This document shows positions 12,887 through 13,672 of a stretch of 13,672 bases of DNA, piece by piece; within the stretch, counting starts at the first letter, position 1; every line of letters begins with the position of its first letter. The translations under genes were made by a program, and so were the position numbers. Origin of the DNA: an uncultured Anaerolineales bacterium (GTDB taxonomy: Bacteria > Chloroflexota > Anaerolineae > Anaerolineales > Villigracilaceae); NCBI GenBank assembly GCA_937928015.1, contig CALFXA010000202.1, forward strand, positions 1 through 13,672, written 5' to 3'. The notes under the pieces are model-generated. The model made no database searches, was not told the DNA's origin, and saw only the letters and a program-made list of their open reading frames with translations.

Positions 12887-13627
12887 GTGAATTCACGCAG
12901 TCAGAACTTCATCGTCTACTTTGTCCTCATCGTGGCGATTGCGGCTATGATTTATATTGGGATGCGTCAGGACAACACGGGGCAGCAGGCCCTGACGATC
13001 AACCAGGTAGCCCAGGACGTCAAGAACGGCAAAGTGGCACGCATCGTCATCGAAGAGGATGACCGCATCCGCGTCGTTTATCAAAGCGGTGACGAGAACG
13101 GGGTGGCCGCTCAAAAAGAAAGCGGCGCCACCCTCGTGGACCAATTGATCAGCCTCGGGGTCACCCAGGAAGAACTCTCCCCAGACAAGGTCGCCATCGA
13201 AGTCAAGGCGCCTTCCATCTGGACGGGCTTCCTGGGGACCACCATCGTGTACATCCTGCCGCTCCTGTTCATGGTCGGTATTTTGTGGTTCGTCTTCCGC
13301 CAGGCGCAGGGCTCGAACAACGCAGCCATGTCCTTTGGCAAGAGCCGCGCGCGCATGTTCAGCGGCGAGCATCCCACCGTCACGTTTGCGGATGTGGCGG
13401 GCGTGGAAGAGTCCAAGCAGGAACTGGCCGAGGTGGTCGAGTTCCTCAAGGAGCCGCAGAAATTCATCCAGTTGGGCGCGCGCATTCCCAAGGGTGTGTT
13501 GCTGGTTGGCCCTCCAGGAACGGGCAAGACCCTGTTAGCCAAGGCCGTTTCGGGTGAGGCGGGCGTTCCGTTCTTCTCGATCTCGGGCTCGGAATTTGTT
13601 GAAATGTTCGTGGGCGTCGGCGCCAGC
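12887..13627 (+). CDS. ftsH: ATP-dependent zinc metalloprotease FtsH, 3' partial
   Basis: The first 247 residues of FtsH, the membrane-anchored AAA+ protease that degrades misfolded and regulatory proteins. The start is GTG, with a GGAGG site 5 nt upstream. Domain order: membrane helix 1 (about 8-25), extracytoplasmic FtsH_ext domain (about 30-108), membrane helix 2 (about 115-138), then the AAA+ module from the [19 protein letters not shown] block (162-180). Walker A GPPGTGKT is at 208-215 and the central-pore motif FVGVG at 241-245. Walker B, the SRH arginines and the HEXXH protease site lie beyond the contig end. After GAS247 the frame continues into adapter sequence and gives the artificial tail [15 protein letters not shown]. 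Full-length FtsH is usually 600-700 residues, so over half is missing. Confidence 0.95.
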
Positions 13628-13672
13628 AGATCGGAAGAGCGTCGTGTAGGGAAAGAGTGTAGATCTCGGTGG
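13628..13672 (-). other. Illumina sequencing adapter (artefact)
   Basis: These 45 bases begin AGATCGGAAGAGCGTCGTG, the reverse complement of the adapter at 1-47, and continue to its CTCGGTGG end. They are an assembly or trimming artefact, not genomic sequence. The first three adapter bases (AGA) happen to continue the FtsH reading as Arg, which hides the join. Confidence 0.97.

Noticed and set aside
1..13672. Terminal inverted repeats suggesting a transposon or linear plasmid
   Set aside because: The repeat is the Illumina adapter in opposite orientations, and no transposase or replication gene is present.

Overview
The window is an assembled metagenomic-style contig of a moderately GC-rich bacterium. 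It carries untrimmed Illumina adapter sequence at both extreme ends (1-47 and 13628-13672), so the biological sequence is about 48-13627. The gene set and style suggest the Chloroflexota, probably class Anaerolineae. The signs are Thr/Pro- and Ala/Pro-rich linkers behind membrane anchors and lipoprotein signals, a LysM-M23 peptidase beside a DUF192 protein, a large LivM, and a CinA of unusual C-terminus. This placement is inference from style; there is no rRNA or other phylogenetic marker.

Minus strand, read from right to left: a single-domain response regulator (11955-11557) is followed by a perfect GC-rich hairpin. Then come a DUF192 protein, a secreted LysM/M23 peptidase that overlaps it by 20 nt, and a stand-alone cyclic-nucleotide-binding-domain protein. 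A good sigma70-type promoter (9197-9169) and a leader of about 200 nt with a strong hairpin precede livK. livK is the lipoprotein binding protein of a branched-chain amino acid (HAAT family) ABC transporter, followed by livH, livM, livG and livF. A hairpin with a T tract sits between livK and livH, and a 17-bp-stem terminator follows livF. Next comes a second operon: another lipoprotein binding protein of the same superfamily, a CinA-like protein, and an M14 zinc carboxypeptidase cut off by the left contig end.

Plus strand: an exonuclease III/AP endonuclease gene (11998-12759) is divergent from the response regulator across only 42 nt. It is followed by ftsH, which starts at GTG 12887 behind an extended -10 promoter and a GGAGG site and is truncated by the right contig end after its Walker A and pore motifs.

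No tRNA, rRNA, CRISPR array or complete mobile element was seen. No non-coding gap exceeds 300 bases; the longest is the livK leader region (8961-9214). Most of the window is ordinary housekeeping, transport and envelope content, and I do not see a new multi-gene system. The best points for a second look are an in-frame REP-like insertion inside cinA, the degenerate CinA C-terminal domain, the structured livK leader, the enlarged LivM, and the adapter ends that imitate a 45-bp terminal inverted repeat.
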